Assembly: GCF_010729105.1 (NCBI RefSeq)
Contig: NZ_AP022573.1
Coordinates: 4,216,001-4,280,000, forward strand
Reading direction: 5' to 3'
DNA: 64,000 nucleotides
Source: Mycobacterium saskatchewanense
GTDB taxonomy: Bacteria; Actinomycetota; Actinomycetes; Mycobacteriales; Mycobacteriaceae
Shown here: piece by piece, positions 7,756 to 23,536 of the stretch
Numbering within the stretch: position 1 is the stretch's first letter
How the letters are laid out: every line of letters starts with the position of its first letter
Notes under the pieces: generated by a model
Told to the model about the DNA's origin: nothing
What the model saw: only the letters and a program-made list of their open reading frames with translations
Databases searched by the model: none
Program-made: the position numbers and the translations under genes

Positions 7756-8514
7756 TCATAGCTGTGCCGCAATGAGTTCCGCCACCGCTCGCATCCCGGC
7801 CGCGTTGGGGTGCAGCGGGGCGGCTCGACGCGGCAGTGGCACACCGGGTTTCGTTGTCCAGGGCTCGCGCGACCAGGCGTGGTGGCTGTCGCTGGCGGCG
7901 GCGGCGCGCACGACGTCGCACCCGGTTGCCTTCGCCGCGTCGGCCGTGAGCCGTTCGAGCGTCGCGGCCACATGGCGGCCCAGATCCGCGTCGGCCTCCG
8001 AGATCGGCGCGGCCGGGGTCCCCGCCGGCGGCAGGATCGTCAGGTAGTCGACGAACAGAACCCGGGCGCCCGGGGCGCGCTCACGCAGCGCCGCGCCCAC
8101 CGCACACAGGGAGTCGTACACGGCCGCCAGGGCGCGGTCGCGCGAATCCCGGTCCAACAGTTCGGATATCCGGCCGGCGAGTAGCGGTATCCGCCGCGTC
8201 CACCGCGGCAGGGCGCTGGCCATCAACAGCGGAACGTAGCCGACGTCATTGCCGCCGATGGTCACCGTCACCAGGCTCTCCGAGCCGTCCAGCGCGGCGA
8301 TCTGGGGTGGCGCGCCCCGCTGGCGGTCGGCAAGCACGTGGGCGGTGGTGGCGCCGGAAAAGGTGATGTCCACCAGGTCCAGCTGGCATCGCTCGGCGAG
8401 CAGGTGCGGGTAGTTGCGGGCGGATCGGCCCGATCCCCAGGGCGCACCGGGAGCGGTGGGCCGGATCCCGGGGCCGGCGGCCATCGAACTGCCAAGCGCG
8501 ACATAGCGTTTCAT
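7756..8514 (-). CDS. SGNH/GDSL-type hydrolase
   Basis: 252 aa, no signal peptide. Block I is ALGSSMAAGPG (nucleophile Ser10; the usual GDS is GSS), block III is TIGGNDVGY, and block V has the catalytic His in LHPNAAGM. The Asp usually three residues before that His is absent (APLH), so the enzyme would act as a dyad or use another acid. SGNH enzymes hydrolyse esters, lipids or acylated sugars; the substrate is unknown. The start codon lies 5 bp after the end of thiG on the same strand, so it is probably transcribed with the thiOSG genes although no thiamine role is known. Confidence 0.85.
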   Translation of the reverse strand: MKRYVALGSSMAAGPGIRPTAPGAPWGSGRSARNYPHLLAERCQLDLVDITFSGATTAHVLADRQRGAPPQIAALDGSESLVTVTIGGNDVGYVPLLMASALPRWTRRIPLLAGRISELLDRDSRDRALAAVYDSLCAVGAALRERAPGARVLFVDYLTILPPAGTPAAPISEADADLGRHVAATLERLTADAAKATGCDVVRAAAASDSHHAWSREPWTTKPGVPLPRRAAPLHPNAAGMRAVAELIAAQL

Positions 8515-8518
8515 GAAG

Positions 8519-9463
<945 letters not shown>

Positions 9464-9467
<4 letters not shown>

Positions 9468-10474
9468 GACGGCGCTCCGACCGGGACCAGTTGACAGACA
9501 ATTTGTTCCGCGGTCCACGGGGCCAGCAGGAACCCGGACCGGCCGTGGCCGGCGGCCACCAAAGTTCGCTCGTCGAGGCGCTGCACAATGGGCAGGTTAT
9601 CGGGCGTCATCGGGCGCAGCCCGGCGGCGCACTCGGCCAACTCGTACTCGCCGAGCGCCGGCAGCACCGCGCAGGCGTCGTCCAGCAGGTCCCGCACCCC
9701 CGAGACCACCGGAGCGGTGTCACGCCCGTGCTCGTACTGGGTGGCGCCGACCACTACCCCGTCGGCGCGCGGCACCAAATACACCTGCCGGCCGTGCACG
9801 CGGGCCCGAATCACCCGCTGCGGCAGCGGCATGCACCCCTTTCGCCAACGCAGGCGCAGCACCTCGCCCTTCACCGGGCGCACCGGCAGGCCTGGCCACA
9901 GCATGGGTGCGTCGATGCCGTTGGCGATCACCACCGCGTCGCCCTCGACGCGGGACAACTCGTCGGCGGGCCCGGCCCACCGAACGCCGAGGCGCTCGCA
10001 GTCCGCGGCCAGCGCCTCGACCACCGCGCGATTGTCGACCGCCAACTCGGTCGGCGCCCGAAAGCCGTGCCGGATGCCCTGCGCGAGCTGCGGTTCGACA
10101 TCGCGCGCGGCCGACTCCCAGACCACCGGGTGGCCCTGCTCCGACAACCACTCCGCGACCGTGCGCAGGTCCGCGACGTCGGCCCGGTCGACGGCCACCA
10201 CCAGCGACTCGCGGGCCGTGACCACCTCCGGCGGCAACCCGTCGAGGAACCCGCCCTCGCGCCACAGCCGCAACGACTCCAACCCCAGCTGCAGCAGCCG
10301 CTCTTCTCCCGGCCAGCCCTCGCTGTGCGGCGCCAGCATGCCGCCGGCGACCCAGGACGCGCCTCGCTCGCCAGTGCGGTGCACCCGCACCGACCATCCC
10401 GCCTGCGCGGCGCGCCGCGCCACCGATAACCCGATGACGCCGCCTCCGATGACGGCCAAACAGCCCGTCGGCAT
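9464..10474 (-). CDS. thiO: Glycine oxidase ThiO
   Basis: 336 aa FAD-dependent oxidase giving the dehydroglycine used by ThiG. The Rossmann motif is at the N-terminus (AVIGGGVIGLSVARRAAQAG), followed by GERGASWVAGGMLAPHSE, and near the C-terminus GLRPMTPDNLPIVQR and AAGHGRSGFLLAPWTA. The start at 10474 places the GxGxxG at residue 10 and has GGGAGG 6-8 nt upstream, directly after the TPP riboswitch, so this gene and thiSG should be shut off by thiamine pyrophosphate. Confidence 0.95.
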
Positions 10475-10483
10475 CCCTGTCCT

Positions 10484-10596
10484 CCCTTCGCCGGCATGAT
10501 CCGGATCAGGTGTGACGGTAAGGGCAGGTCCAGTCCCACTGGCTGTGCCCACTCTCAGCCCCGCAGGTGGTGGTGCTACCCGGGACTCCCGTGTCT
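10484..10596 (-). promoter_or_regulatory. TPP riboswitch (THI box) upstream of thiO
   Basis: On the minus strand the leader contains GGGGCTGAGAG (pyrimidine-sensing helix; CTGAGA at 10553-10558), then GGACC and the conserved 3' part CTGATCCGGATCATGCCGGC and GAAGGGA (10484-10509). The 3' strand of P1 runs straight into the GGGAGG ribosome binding site of thiO, so control by sequestering the RBS is the likely mechanism. It serves thiO-thiS-thiG and perhaps the SGNH gene; thiE is transcribed in the opposite direction. Confidence 0.93.
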
Positions 10597-10636
10597 AGTA
10601 GTTCTGCCGTCCACGCTAGCGCGCTAGCGTCGCGGT

Positions 10637-11308
10637 GTGCATCCACGTCTCACCCGGCTCGCCTCCGCGCGGCTGTATCTGTGTACCGACGCGCGCCGCG
10701 AGAGCGGCGACCTGGCCCAGTTCGCCGACGCCGCGCTGGCCGGCGGGGTGGACATCATCCAGCTGCGCGACAAGGGATCGGCGGGCGAAGAACGGTTCGG
10801 CCCGCTCGAGGCGCGCGAGGAGCTGGCGGCGTGCGAGATCCTCGCCGACGCCGCGCGCCGGCACGGCGCCCTGTTCGCGGTCAACGACCGGGCCGACATC
10901 GCCCGGGCCGCGGGTGCCGACGTCCTGCACCTCGGTCAGGGCGACCTGCCCGTCGGCGTTGCGCGCGAGTTCGTCGGGCCCGACACCGTGATCGGCCTGT
11001 CCAGCCACGACCCCGAACAGGCACGTTCCGCCGCGGCCGGCGGCGCCGACTACTTCTGCGTCGGCCCGTGCTGGCCCACCCCGACCAAGCCGGGTCGCGA
11101 GGCGCCGGGCCTGCCGCTGGTGCAGGCCGCCGCGCGGCTGACCGGCGCCAAGCCGTGGTTCGCCATCGGGGGCATCGACGCGCGGCGCCTGCCCGAGGTG
11201 CTCGACGCCGGTGCGCGGCGGATCGTGGTGGTGCGGGCCATCACCGCGGCGGAGGATCCGCGGGCCGCCGCGCGGGAGCTCAGCTCGGCGCTTGCAGCAG
11301 CGAGCTGA
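10637..11308 (+). CDS. thiE: Thiamine-phosphate synthase ThiE
   Basis: 223 aa, GTG start. Joins the pyrimidine and thiazole phosphates to thiamine phosphate. Family motifs: [63 protein letters not shown] and WFAIGGID. It faces away from the riboswitch-controlled thiOSG genes and overlaps the 3' end of mutT3 by 29 bp tail to tail. Confidence 0.96.
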   Translation: MHPRLTRLASARLYLCTDARRESGDLAQFADAALAGGVDIIQLRDKGSAGEERFGPLEAREELAACEILADAARRHGALFAVNDRADIARAAGADVLHLGQGDLPVGVAREFVGPDTVIGLSSHDPEQARSAAAGGADYFCVGPCWPTPTKPGREAPGLPLVQAAARLTGAKPWFAIGGIDARRLPEVLDAGARRIVVVRAITAAEDPRAAARELSSALAAAS

Positions 11309-11921
11309 TCCGGTGACTCAGGTGCGACGGGGCCTCGTCGGCCCGAAGCGGGTCGCCCGGCATGCACCAGACGAACACCCCCGCCTCCAGCTCGAACGTC
11401 CGGGGCAGGTGCCGCCGGCGCTCGTCGCCGTGGCCGAGCGGCAACCGCGCCGGCGCCGTGCGCAAGCGGTGCCAGCTGGCGGCGAAACCGGGATGCAGCG
11501 GCAGGGCCGCCACCTCGTCCTCGGGCACCCAGCGCATCTCGGCGCTCTCCCCGTTGGGCACGGTATCGAGCAACGCGCCCGCGTCGGCGACGACGGTCGT
11601 GTAGGTCCAGCGGGTGCCGCCGATTCCGGGAATCTCGGCCGTGACCACCGCCGCGCGGACGGCCACCAGCTCGGTGACGAGCCCGGCCTCCTCGTTCGCC
11701 TCGCGCACCGCCGTCTCCTCGGGGCTCTCGTGGCTGTCCCGGGCGCCGCCCGGGAGGCCCCACGTTCCGCCCTGGTGACTCCACACGGCCCGGTGCTGCA
11801 GCAGCACCGCTGGAGTGCCGTCGGAAAGCGGCGCGCGCAGCAGCAAACCGGCCGCGCCGTACCGGCCCCAATAGTGAGCGCCGCTGTCGGATACCACCCA
11901 TCCGTCACCGTCGCCCTGCAC
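11280..11921 (-). CDS. mutT3: NUDIX hydrolase MutT3
   Basis: 213 aa from a GTG start at 11921. The NUDIX box is [26 protein letters not shown] with the REANEE catalytic helix. This Rv0413-type protein is thought to hydrolyse 8-oxo-dGTP or related nucleotides. The frame remains open to a TTG at 12065, but the extra 48 residues are not family-like and would consume the divergent promoter region of glnX. Start confidence is moderate; the product is clear. Confidence 0.88.
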   Translation of the reverse strand: MQGDGDGWVVSDSGAHYWGRYGAAGLLLRAPLSDGTPAVLLQHRAVWSHQGGTWGLPGGARDSHESPEETAVREANEEAGLVTELVAVRAAVVTAEIPGIGGTRWTYTTVVADAGALLDTVPNGESAEMRWVPEDEVAALPLHPGFAASWHRLRTAPARLPLGHGDERRRHLPRTFELEAGVFVWCMPGDPLRADEAPSHLSHRISSLLQAPS

Positions 11922-12067
11922 GAGATCAAGGATATGCGTGCCCGCAAGCTTCCAGCCGGGTATCAATTGCGTCGGCCTCCCCCCATCCGCCGCAAATCCT
12001 CTTAAGATTCGCTTATAGAGGTCAGTGCAGCGAATTCGAGTGGCCGAAAGATGAGGGCTGATCAAAC

Positions 12068-16616
<4,549 letters not shown>

Positions 16617-16652
16617 CTTGGGCGTCTTGGGCGTCTTGGGCGTGTTGGGCGT
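16617..16652 (+). repeat. 9-bp tandem repeat, four copies, after pknG
   Basis: CTTGGGCGT is repeated three times exactly and a fourth time with one change (first base G), starting at the base after the pknG TAG. Such a minisatellite is a candidate VNTR locus. It is non-coding as far as can be seen. Confidence 0.85.
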
Positions 16653-16676
16653 ACCCATGGTGCGAAAACCTCGGGG

Positions 16677-16702
16677 ATACACACTCGACCGCCGGATGGC
16701 GA
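16677..16702 (+). repeat. 26-bp direct repeat of the DUF559 gene's 3' end
   Basis: These 26 bases recur exactly at 16816-16841, where they encode the AIRRSSVY end of the DUF559 protein on the minus strand. The intergenic copy would read the same peptide in the same direction, so it looks like a duplicated or decayed gene end between two convergent genes. Confidence 0.8.
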
Positions 16703-16727
16703 ACAGTGAAGCGCCCAGACTCGACGA

Positions 16728-16805
16728 CGTCGAGTGTGCACCTGGAGCGTCGAGTGTGCATCCAGAGTGCGAAAACCCCGAAATCCCCGCCCTCAGTACA
16801 CAATC
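16728..16805 (-). repeat. Dispersed intergenic repeat, copy 1
   Basis: Read on the minus strand it has the order ATTGTG..CTGAGGGCGG, GGTTTTCG, TCTGGATGCACACTCGA, and a second GGTGCACACTCGACG. The same order of words occurs twice on the plus strand at 62241-62316 and 62383-62460. All copies lie between convergent genes. Confidence 0.7.
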
Positions 16806-17664
16806 AACGGCCGGAATACACACTCGACCGCCGGATGGCGAGCGCCTCCCGCACCCGGCGGACGACATCGACGGGGTGATCCTCCGCGACGACCCGGACG
16901 ATCAGCCAGCCCATCCGCTCGAGCGTCTCGGCGCGCCGAACGTCCTTGACGTACTGGCGGCGATCCGTTCGATGGTGGTCGCCGTCGTACTCGACGGCGA
17001 CCATAGTTTCCGCCCAGCCCAGATCGAGGTATGCGACCGGAAGTCCGTCGACGCCGAGCACGGGTATCTGCGTCTGCGGGCGCGGGAGGCCCGCGTCGAC
17101 GAGCAGCAGACGCAGGTAGCTCTCCCGGGGTGACTGGGCGCCGGGGTCGACGAGCTCCAGCGCGGTCTCCAGCCGCCGCAGTCCCGGCGACCGCGGGTGG
17201 GCCTTGGCGAGGGCGAGCACGTCGTCGACCTTGAAACCCGTTGCCCGCGCGAGCGCGTCCAGCCTCACCACCGAAGACCGGATGGCCCCGCGCCGGCCGA
17301 TGTCGAAGGCGGTGCGCTCGGGCGTGGTGACGGTCAGCCCGCCCACGATCTGCGTCTCCCCGTCCAGCAGCGCGTAGCGCCGCGTCAGGAGGCCACGCGG
17401 CGGGCGCGGGTTGTCGCAGACCAGCTCGATCGGGACGCCGTCGGGAATCCACTGTGAGCCGTGCAGAGCCGCGGCGGCCGCCCCGACGATCGTCGCCGTC
17501 CGCCTCGACCACAGCCAGGCCGCGACGATGCGCAGCTCGAGCGAGGGCTCGACGCCCCTGGCCAGGTAGACGTTCGGCAACACCGCGCGGTAGCGCGTCC
17601 TCAGCTGATGCTTCGTCACGGCCCCGGCCGCCAACGCCTCGCTGCCGACGAACGGATCTCCCAT
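16804..17664 (-). CDS. AbiEi-like / DUF559 protein
   Basis: 286 aa from MGDPFVGSEAL. The N-terminal half resembles the winged-helix antitoxin domain found in AbiEi-type proteins (LRTRYRAVLPNVYLARG, TIVGAAAAALHGSQW, TTPERTAFDIGRR). The C-terminal half is a DUF559/Vsr-like nuclease-fold domain (VAVEYDGDHHRTDRRQYVKD, ETLERMGWLIVRV). Such proteins are common and multicopy in mycobacteria, with no proven role; no toxin partner is adjacent, so a toxin-antitoxin function is not supported. An upstream ATG at 17724 is possible. Divergent from the DUF1800 gene. Confidence 0.78.
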   Translation of the reverse strand: MGDPFVGSEALAAGAVTKHQLRTRYRAVLPNVYLARGVEPSLELRIVAAWLWSRRTATIVGAAAAALHGSQWIPDGVPIELVCDNPRPPRGLLTRRYALLDGETQIVGGLTVTTPERTAFDIGRRGAIRSSVVRLDALARATGFKVDDVLALAKAHPRSPGLRRLETALELVDPGAQSPRESYLRLLLVDAGLPRPQTQIPVLGVDGLPVAYLDLGWAETMVAVEYDGDHHRTDRRQYVKDVRRAETLERMGWLIVRVVAEDHPVDVVRRVREALAIRRSSVYSGR

Positions 17665-17748
17665 GCCGGGAACGCTTGCACGTGACCGGCGCACCGGGTG
17701 TGCGCCCATCCACAGCGAAAACATAGCCAGATGCCGCACAGTTGTCTC

Positions 17749-19077
17749 ATGCCTGGCCAGTCCGCCAACTGGGTTGCCACCGCCCGCGCGCTGCGGCGCG
17801 CCGGCTTCGGCGCCACCGGGCCCGAGGTCGACGCGGCCGTCACCCGCGACTGGCCCAGCTACGTCGACGCCATGCTCGGCGCGAAGCCCGACGCGGACCC
17901 GGGAGCCGTCGCCACCCCCATGCCCGCGTTGGAAGCGCCGCCGCGGCCGGGCAAGGGCGCCACACCCGCCGCCCGCAAGCAGTACAACCAGCAGATTTCC
18001 GAGCAGCAGGACGTGCTCTCCGACTGGTGGCTGCGCCGCATGGCGGCGGTGCAACAGCCCGTGCACGAGAAGCTGACGTTGTTGTGGCACAACCACTTTG
18101 CCACCTCGGCGCAGAAAGTCCGGGTCGCCGCGCAGATGGCCGCACAGAACGGAAAGCTCCGTACCGGCGCGCTGGGCGACTTTCGCACCCTGGCCTACAC
18201 GATGCTCACCGACGCCGCGATGCTGCGCTGGCTGGACGGGCAAAGCAGCACGGCCAAGGCGCCCAACGAAAACCTGGCGCGCGAGTTCATGGAGCTGTTC
18301 GCGTTGGGCCACGGCAACGGTTACACCGAAGACGACGTGCGCGCGGGCGCCCGGGCGCTCACCGGATGGGTGATCGGCGCCGACGGCGGCACCTCGCTGG
18401 TCGCCAAACGCCACGACGCCGGCGCCAAGACGCTGTTCGGGCAGACCCGCGACTTCGACGCCTCCGGATTCTGCGATTCCGTGCTGGCCCAGGCGAAGTC
18501 CCCCGAATACGTCGCGGGCCGACTCTGGCAGCAATTGGCTTCCGACGACCCGCCGTCACCGCAGGCACTTGCCCGGCTGGTCGCCGCGTACGGCCCGGGC
18601 CGTGACCTGCGGGCGCTGACCCGCGCGGTCCTCACCGACGATGAGTTCACCCACCGAGGCGGGCCCGCCCCGGCAGGCAGCGTCCAGACGCCGGTCGAAT
18701 GGCTGGTCGGCGTCATCCGCGCGCTACGGGTGCCTCTGGACCAGCCTGCGCACCGCAAATTCGCCGACGCGACGCTGCGCGCGCTGGGGCAGCGTCCGTT
18801 CTACCCGCCGAGCGTCGGCGGCTGGCCCCGTGGGCCGGTGTGGCTGTCGACCGCCAGCGCGGGGGCGCGGCTGCGGGCCGCGACCCGGCTGGCGCACCTC
18901 GGCGACCTGTCCGGCATCGAGGGCACCGCCCCGCCCGACCGCATCGACGCGGTCGGCTACCTGATAGGCGTCGGCGCCTGGTCGGACCGCAGCGCACAAG
19001 CCCTGCGGTCCCTGGCGGGCACGCCACCGCTGCTGGTCGCCGCCGCCGTCAACACTCCCGAATACCTGACCTCCTGA
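17749..19077 (+). CDS. DUF1800 family protein
   Basis: 442 aa from MPGQSANW (an ATG at 17731 is an alternative). DUF1800 signatures are seen: ARALRRAGFGATGPEVD near the start, LWHNHFATS, MLRWLDGQSSTAKAPNENLAREFMELF and GYTEDDVRAGARALTGW. It carries no clear signal peptide, while its partner downstream has a twin-arginine one. DUF1800/DUF1501 gene pairs occur in many bacteria and their activity is unknown; a joint extracytoplasmic role is often assumed. The partner starts 6 bp after the stop. Confidence 0.88.
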   Translation: MPGQSANWVATARALRRAGFGATGPEVDAAVTRDWPSYVDAMLGAKPDADPGAVATPMPALEAPPRPGKGATPAARKQYNQQISEQQDVLSDWWLRRMAAVQQPVHEKLTLLWHNHFATSAQKVRVAAQMAAQNGKLRTGALGDFRTLAYTMLTDAAMLRWLDGQSSTAKAPNENLAREFMELFALGHGNGYTEDDVRAGARALTGWVIGADGGTSLVAKRHDAGAKTLFGQTRDFDASGFCDSVLAQAKSPEYVAGRLWQQLASDDPPSPQALARLVAAYGPGRDLRALTRAVLTDDEFTHRGGPAPAGSVQTPVEWLVGVIRALRVPLDQPAHRKFADATLRALGQRPFYPPSVGGWPRGPVWLSTASAGARLRAATRLAHLGDLSGIEGTAPPDRIDAVGYLIGVGAWSDRSAQALRSLAGTPPLLVAAAVNTPEYLTS

Positions 19078-19083
19078 GCGAGA

Positions 19084-20277
19084 ATGCCCATGCCCGATAT
19101 CAATCGCCGCCGCTTCCTGATCGCCAGCGCGGGCGTTGGGGCGGCCGGCCTGCTGTCGACGGCGGTCGACTGGCACGACCTGATCCGAGCCGCTCAGGAC
19201 AATCCGCTGCCCGAGGGCGCCGGGGTCCTGGTGCTCGTCACGCTCTACGGCGGCAACGACGGGATCAACACCCTGATCCCTTACGCGGACAACGCCTATC
19301 ACGATGCCCGCCCGGAGCTCGCGTACGCGCCGGGTGACGTCATCCGCCTCGACCAGCAGCTCGGCCTCAACCCCGCCCTCAAGGGCCTGGGCCAGCTGTG
19401 GGATGAGCGGCACCTCGCGGTGGTGCGCGGGGTTGGCTACCCGCGCCCCGACCACAGCCACTTCCGGTCCATGGACATCTGGCAGACGGCGTCACCCACC
19501 GAACCCGTATCGACGGGCTGGATCGGCCGCTGGCTCGATGCCACGGGTGACGACCCCCTTCGTGCGGTCAACGTCGGCCCCGTCCTGCCGCCCCTTGCGG
19601 TCGGCGAAAAGCACACCGCGGCAGCCCTTTCCACGGCCCGCGCGCCGGACGGCCAAGCGGCCCGGCTCGACGCCGTCATGGCGGCGCTGGGCGCCGACGA
19701 CCCCGACGACACCCCGGCCATGGCCGCGGTCTGCAAGGCCTACCGCGCCGCGCGCACCGCCGACAAGGCGTTCCAGCCGGTGAAACCCGCTGCCGGTGAG
19801 CATAATTCGCTCGCCGCCCAGCTCGGCATGGTCGCCAGCGCGGTGAAGGCCCGCGTCCCGACCCGGGTGTACACCGTGCAGCTGGGCGGCTTCGACACCC
19901 ATGCCGACGAGCGCGGCACCCAGCAGCGCCTGCTGCAGACGTTCGACACGGCGGTGACGCCGTTCCTACGGGATATGGCGGGTGACCGCCACGGGCGCAA
20001 CGTGGTTTTGATGGCGTACTCCGAGTTCGGCCGCCGGGTTCGGGCCAACGCCTCACAGGGCACCGACCACGGCACCGCGGGCCCGGTGTTCGTCGCAGGC
20101 GCGCCCGTCAAAGGCGGCTTTTACGGCGCCGAGCCCAGCCTTACCGACCTGGACAACGGAGACCTCAAGTACACCACCGACTTTCGCGACATCTACGCCG
20201 AACTGCTCACCCACACCGTCGGGACGGACCCGACGCCGTCCGTCGGCGCTGGCCGCACCCCCCTGGGCCTCCTATGA
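19084..20277 (+). CDS. DUF1501 family protein, Tat-exported
   Basis: 397 aa. The N-terminus [18 protein letters not shown] is a twin-arginine signal peptide. The body shows the DUF1501/sulfatase-like fold: [74 protein letters not shown]. The conserved Asp/His sets suggest a metal-binding hydrolase-like site, but no activity is known. It forms a two-gene unit with the DUF1800 gene and overlaps the ackA 3' end by 6 bp tail to tail. Confidence 0.9.
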   Translation: MPMPDINRRRFLIASAGVGAAGLLSTAVDWHDLIRAAQDNPLPEGAGVLVLVTLYGGNDGINTLIPYADNAYHDARPELAYAPGDVIRLDQQLGLNPALKGLGQLWDERHLAVVRGVGYPRPDHSHFRSMDIWQTASPTEPVSTGWIGRWLDATGDDPLRAVNVGPVLPPLAVGEKHTAAALSTARAPDGQAARLDAVMAALGADDPDDTPAMAAVCKAYRAARTADKAFQPVKPAAGEHNSLAAQLGMVASAVKARVPTRVYTVQLGGFDTHADERGTQQRLLQTFDTAVTPFLRDMAGDRHGRNVVLMAYSEFGRRVRANASQGTDHGTAGPVFVAGAPVKGGFYGAEPSLTDLDNGDLKYTTDFRDIYAELLTHTVGTDPTPSVGAGRTPLGLL

Positions 20278-21429
20278 GCCCGCCAGCAGGGCCGCGCAGT
20301 CGCGGGCGATGGCCAGCTCCTCGTACGTCGGGATGACCAGCACGGCGATCGGCGAATCGTCGCTGGAGATGCGCCGCGCCCCGCTCGCCTCGCCGAGGTT
20401 GCGCCCCTCGTCGAGCACGATGCCCAGCCCCTCGAGACCCGCCAGAGCGTCGCGACGCACCGCCGGATCGTTCTCGCCGATGCCCGCGGTGAAGGTGATG
20501 GCGTCGACGCTCCCCAGCACCGCCAGGTAGGCGCCGACGTACTTGCGCAGCCGGTGGACGAACACGTCGTACGCCAATCGCGCTGACTCGTCGCCCGATT
20601 CGATCATCGCGCGCAGCCGGCGGAAGTCGCGTTCGCCGGCCAGGCCCCAGACGCCCGACTCGTTGTTGAGCATCGACTCGATCTTGTCGACGCTCATGTT
20701 CGCGCTCCGCCAGAGGTAGCTGATGACGCCAGGGTCGATGTCGCCGCTCCGCGTGCCCATCACCAACCCCTCCAGCGGAGTCAGGCCCATCGAGGTGTCG
20801 ACCGGCCGACCGCCGGCGATCGCGGAGGCCGAGGCGCCGTTGCCCAGGTGCAGGACGATCTGCCGCAGGTCGCCCGGCGGTCGGCCGAGGAACTCGGCGG
20901 CCCGCTCGCTGACGTACTCGTGCGAGGTGCCGTGAAAGCCGTAGCGGCGGATCTGCCACCGCTCGGCCAGTTCCCGGTTGATCGCGTAGGTCGCGGCGGC
21001 GGCCGGCAGGTTGTGGAAGAAGGCCGTGTCGAACACGGCGACGTGCGGGACGTCCGGCAGCAGCTTGCGCGCTACTTTGATGCCCTGCACCGCGGGCGGA
21101 TTGTGCAGCGGCGCAAGCTGAGACAGCTTCTCGAGGTCGGCGATCCGGGCGTCGTCGAGCAACGTGGGGCGGTAGAAGTCCTTACCCCCGTGCACCACCC
21201 GGTGTCCGACCGCCAGGAGGCCGCACGACTGAAGGTCCACACCCGCCTCGGACAGCTGCGCGAACGCCAGGCGCAGCGCCTCCTCGTGGTCGGCGACCCG
21301 CGACGACGGCTCGCCGATCTGCTGGATGCCGCCGCCCGCCCGCGCGGTGTCGGAGTGCGGGTCGATGAGCTGGTATTTCAGCGACGACGAGCCGGAATTG
21401 ATCACCAGCACCAGCGGATTGGCGGTCAT
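20272..21429 (-). CDS. ackA: Acetate kinase
   Basis: 385 aa. Interconverts acetyl phosphate + ADP and acetate + ATP. Signatures: [16 protein letters not shown] near the N-terminus, [15 protein letters not shown](A)[23 protein letters not shown] and FTAGIGEN. Its ATG overlaps the pta stop by 4 bp, giving a coupled pta-ackA pair for overflow acetate metabolism and acetyl-phosphate pools. Confidence 0.98.
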   Translation of the reverse strand: MTANPLVLVINSGSSSLKYQLIDPHSDTARAGGGIQQIGEPSSRVADHEEALRLAFAQLSEAGVDLQSCGLLAVGHRVVHGGKDFYRPTLLDDARIADLEKLSQLAPLHNPPAVQGIKVARKLLPDVPHVAVFDTAFFHNLPAAAATYAINRELAERWQIRRYGFHGTSHEYVSERAAEFLGRPPGDLRQIVLHLGNGASASAIAGGRPVDTSMGLTPLEGLVMGTRSGDIDPGVISYLWRSANMSVDKIESMLNNESGVWGLAGERDFRRLRAMIESGDESARLAYDVFVHRLRKYVGAYLAVLGSVDAITFTAGIGENDPAVRRDALAGLEGLGIVLDEGRNLGEASGARRISSDDSPIAVLVIPTYEELAIARDCAALLAGS

Positions 21430-23525
21430 GAACGCGCCGGCTTCTGCGCCTGGATCGCGGTGATGGCGATCGTGTTGACGATGTCGTCGACGAGCGCGCC
21501 GCGCGAGAGATCGTTCACCGGCCGGCGCAGTCCCTGCAGCACGGGCCCGATGGCGATCGCGCCGGCGCTGCGCTGCACCGCCTTGTAGGTGTTGTTGCCG
21601 GTGTTGAGGTCGGGGAAGATCAGCACGGTGGCGCGGCCGGCCACCGGCGAGTCCCGGAGCTTGGTGGCCGCGACGGACGGCTCGATCGCGGCGTCGTATT
21701 GGATGGGCCCTTCGACCAGCAGTTGCGGGTCGCGCTGACGCACCAATTCCGTTGCCTTCCTGACTTTGTCGACATCCGCGCCGGTGCCGGAGTCACCGGT
21801 GGAGTAGGACAACATCGCCACGCGCGGCTCGATCCCGAATTGTGCCGCGGTCCGCGCCGAGCTGATCGCGATGTCGGCGAGCTGTTCCGGCGTGGGGTTC
21901 GGGATGATCGCGCAGTCGCCGTACGCCAGCACCCGATCGGGCAGACACATCAGGAAGATGCTGGAGACGGTGGAGACGTCGGGAACGGTCTTGATGATCT
22001 CGAACGCCGGCCGAACGGTGTGCGCGGTGGTGTGCGCGGCGCCGGACACCATGCCGTCGACCATCCCGTTATATACCAGCATCGTTCCGAAATACGTTGC
22101 GTCACGCATGATCTCGCGGGCATGCTCTACGGTGACGCCCTTCGCCTTGCGCATATCGGCGTACTGCTCGGCGAACCGCTCCCGCAGCTCGCTGGCGAGC
22201 GGGTCGATGAGCGTTGCGCCCCCAAGGTCCACCCCGAGTTCGCCGCAGCGCTGCCGGATTCGGGCCTCGTCGCCCAGGATCGTCAGGTCGGCGACGCGGC
22301 GCTGCAGCACGCGGCCGGCCGACTTGAGGATGCGGTCGTCGTCCCCCTCGGGGAGAACGATGCGCTTGCGGTCCGACCGGGCCTGCAGCGTCAGCCGATG
22401 GATGAACATCTGCGGTGTGGTCACGGTGGGGATCGGAATGGCGAGCTGCGCCAACAGCTCCGAGATGTCGACGTGGCGGTCCATCAGCGCGAGCGCGGTG
22501 TCGATCTTGCGCTGCGACGTCGCGGTGACCCGGCCGCGGGCCGAGGCGGCTGCGCCGGCGGTGTCGTAGGTGCCCAGCGTGGTCGCGACGATCGGCAGCC
22601 GTAGCCGGAGGCCGGCCACCAGGGCCGCGATGGAGGGGTGCAGCTCGAAGCCCCCGTTGAGCACGAGACACGAGAGCGACGGAAAGCCCTCGGCCGCATG
22701 GGCGCTCGCGACCGCCAGCACCACATCGGAGCGATCGCCGGGGGTGATGACCGCCATGCCGTCGGCCAGCCGTTCCAGGACGTGGTCGGCGGTCATCCCG
22801 GCGACCAGTACGCCGGTGACCTCCCGCTCGCGCAGCGACGCCTCGCCGCTGACCGGCGTGCCCTGCAGCGCCTGCTCCAGTTCGGCGACCGTCGGTGCCG
22901 AGAGCAGCGGCTCCTCGGGCAACACATAGCTGCGTTGCGGAAGGCCCTTCAGCGCCTCGGCCAGCTCTTTGCGGATCGCGTCCAGCTCGCGGGGTGCGCA
23001 CCGGTTGGCCACCACCGCCGCGGTGTGGGCGCGCTGGGCCGTTATCTCGGCGAGGCACACCTCGATGACGCGGGCGATCTCCTCGGGCGTGCGGCCCTTC
23101 CCGCTGACCGTGAGCAGCACCGGTGCGCCGAGGTTGACCGCGATGCGGGCGTTGACCGACAGCTCGGCCGGCCGGGCCACGTCGGTGTAGTCGCTGCCGA
23201 CGATCACCACGACGTCGCAGGCGTCCGCCATCGCGTGGTAGGAGTCGACGATGCTGGTGATCGCCGCGTCACTGTCGGTGTAGAGCTGCTGGTAGGTGAC
23301 GCCGAGGCATTGCTCATAGGGCAGGCCCGCGGTCGTGTGGCCCAGCAGCAGCTCCAGGATGTAGTCGCGCTCGTTCGACCGGGCGGCGCGGGTAATAGGC
23401 CGGAACACACCGACTTTGGCGACGGTCGCGGTCAGCTTGTGCAGGAGACCGAGCGCGATCGTCGACTTGCCGGTCTCCGCCTCGGGGGCGGCGATGTAGA
23501 TCGCCGTCGCGGGACCGGAAGCCAC
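21426..23525 (-). CDS. pta: Phosphate acetyltransferase
   Basis: 699 aa, GTG start. Long-form enzyme: an N-terminal P-loop BioD-like domain ([16 protein letters not shown]), a DRTGG domain in the middle, and the catalytic PTA_PTB domain from about residue 375 ([11 protein letters not shown]...[32 protein letters not shown]). Converts acetyl-CoA and phosphate to acetyl phosphate for AckA. It begins 11 bp after fgd1 on the same strand and is coupled to ackA. Confidence 0.98.
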   Translation of the reverse strand: MASGPATAIYIAAPEAETGKSTIALGLLHKLTATVAKVGVFRPITRAARSNERDYILELLLGHTTAGLPYEQCLGVTYQQLYTDSDAAITSIVDSYHAMADACDVVVIVGSDYTDVARPAELSVNARIAVNLGAPVLLTVSGKGRTPEEIARVIEVCLAEITAQRAHTAAVVANRCAPRELDAIRKELAEALKGLPQRSYVLPEEPLLSAPTVAELEQALQGTPVSGEASLREREVTGVLVAGMTADHVLERLADGMAVITPGDRSDVVLAVASAHAAEGFPSLSCLVLNGGFELHPSIAALVAGLRLRLPIVATTLGTYDTAGAAASARGRVTATSQRKIDTALALMDRHVDISELLAQLAIPIPTVTTPQMFIHRLTLQARSDRKRIVLPEGDDDRILKSAGRVLQRRVADLTILGDEARIRQRCGELGVDLGGATLIDPLASELRERFAEQYADMRKAKGVTVEHAREIMRDATYFGTMLVYNGMVDGMVSGAAHTTAHTVRPAFEIIKTVPDVSTVSSIFLMCLPDRVLAYGDCAIIPNPTPEQLADIAISSARTAAQFGIEPRVAMLSYSTGDSGTGADVDKVRKATELVRQRDPQLLVEGPIQYDAAIEPSVAATKLRDSPVAGRATVLIFPDLNTGNNTYKAVQRSAGAIAIGPVLQGLRRPVNDLSRGALVDDIVNTIAITAIQAQKPARS

Positions 23526-23536
23526 TCGTGCGCCTC

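Noticed and set aside
11922..12065. N-terminal extension of MutT3 to a TTG at 12065
   Set aside because: The added 48 residues are not NUDIX-like and would leave only 2 bp to the divergent glnX start with no room for promoters.
16804..17664. Type IV toxin-antitoxin system (AbiE-like)
   Set aside because: Only the AbiEi-like/DUF559 protein is present; no AbiEii-type nucleotidyltransferase lies next to it.
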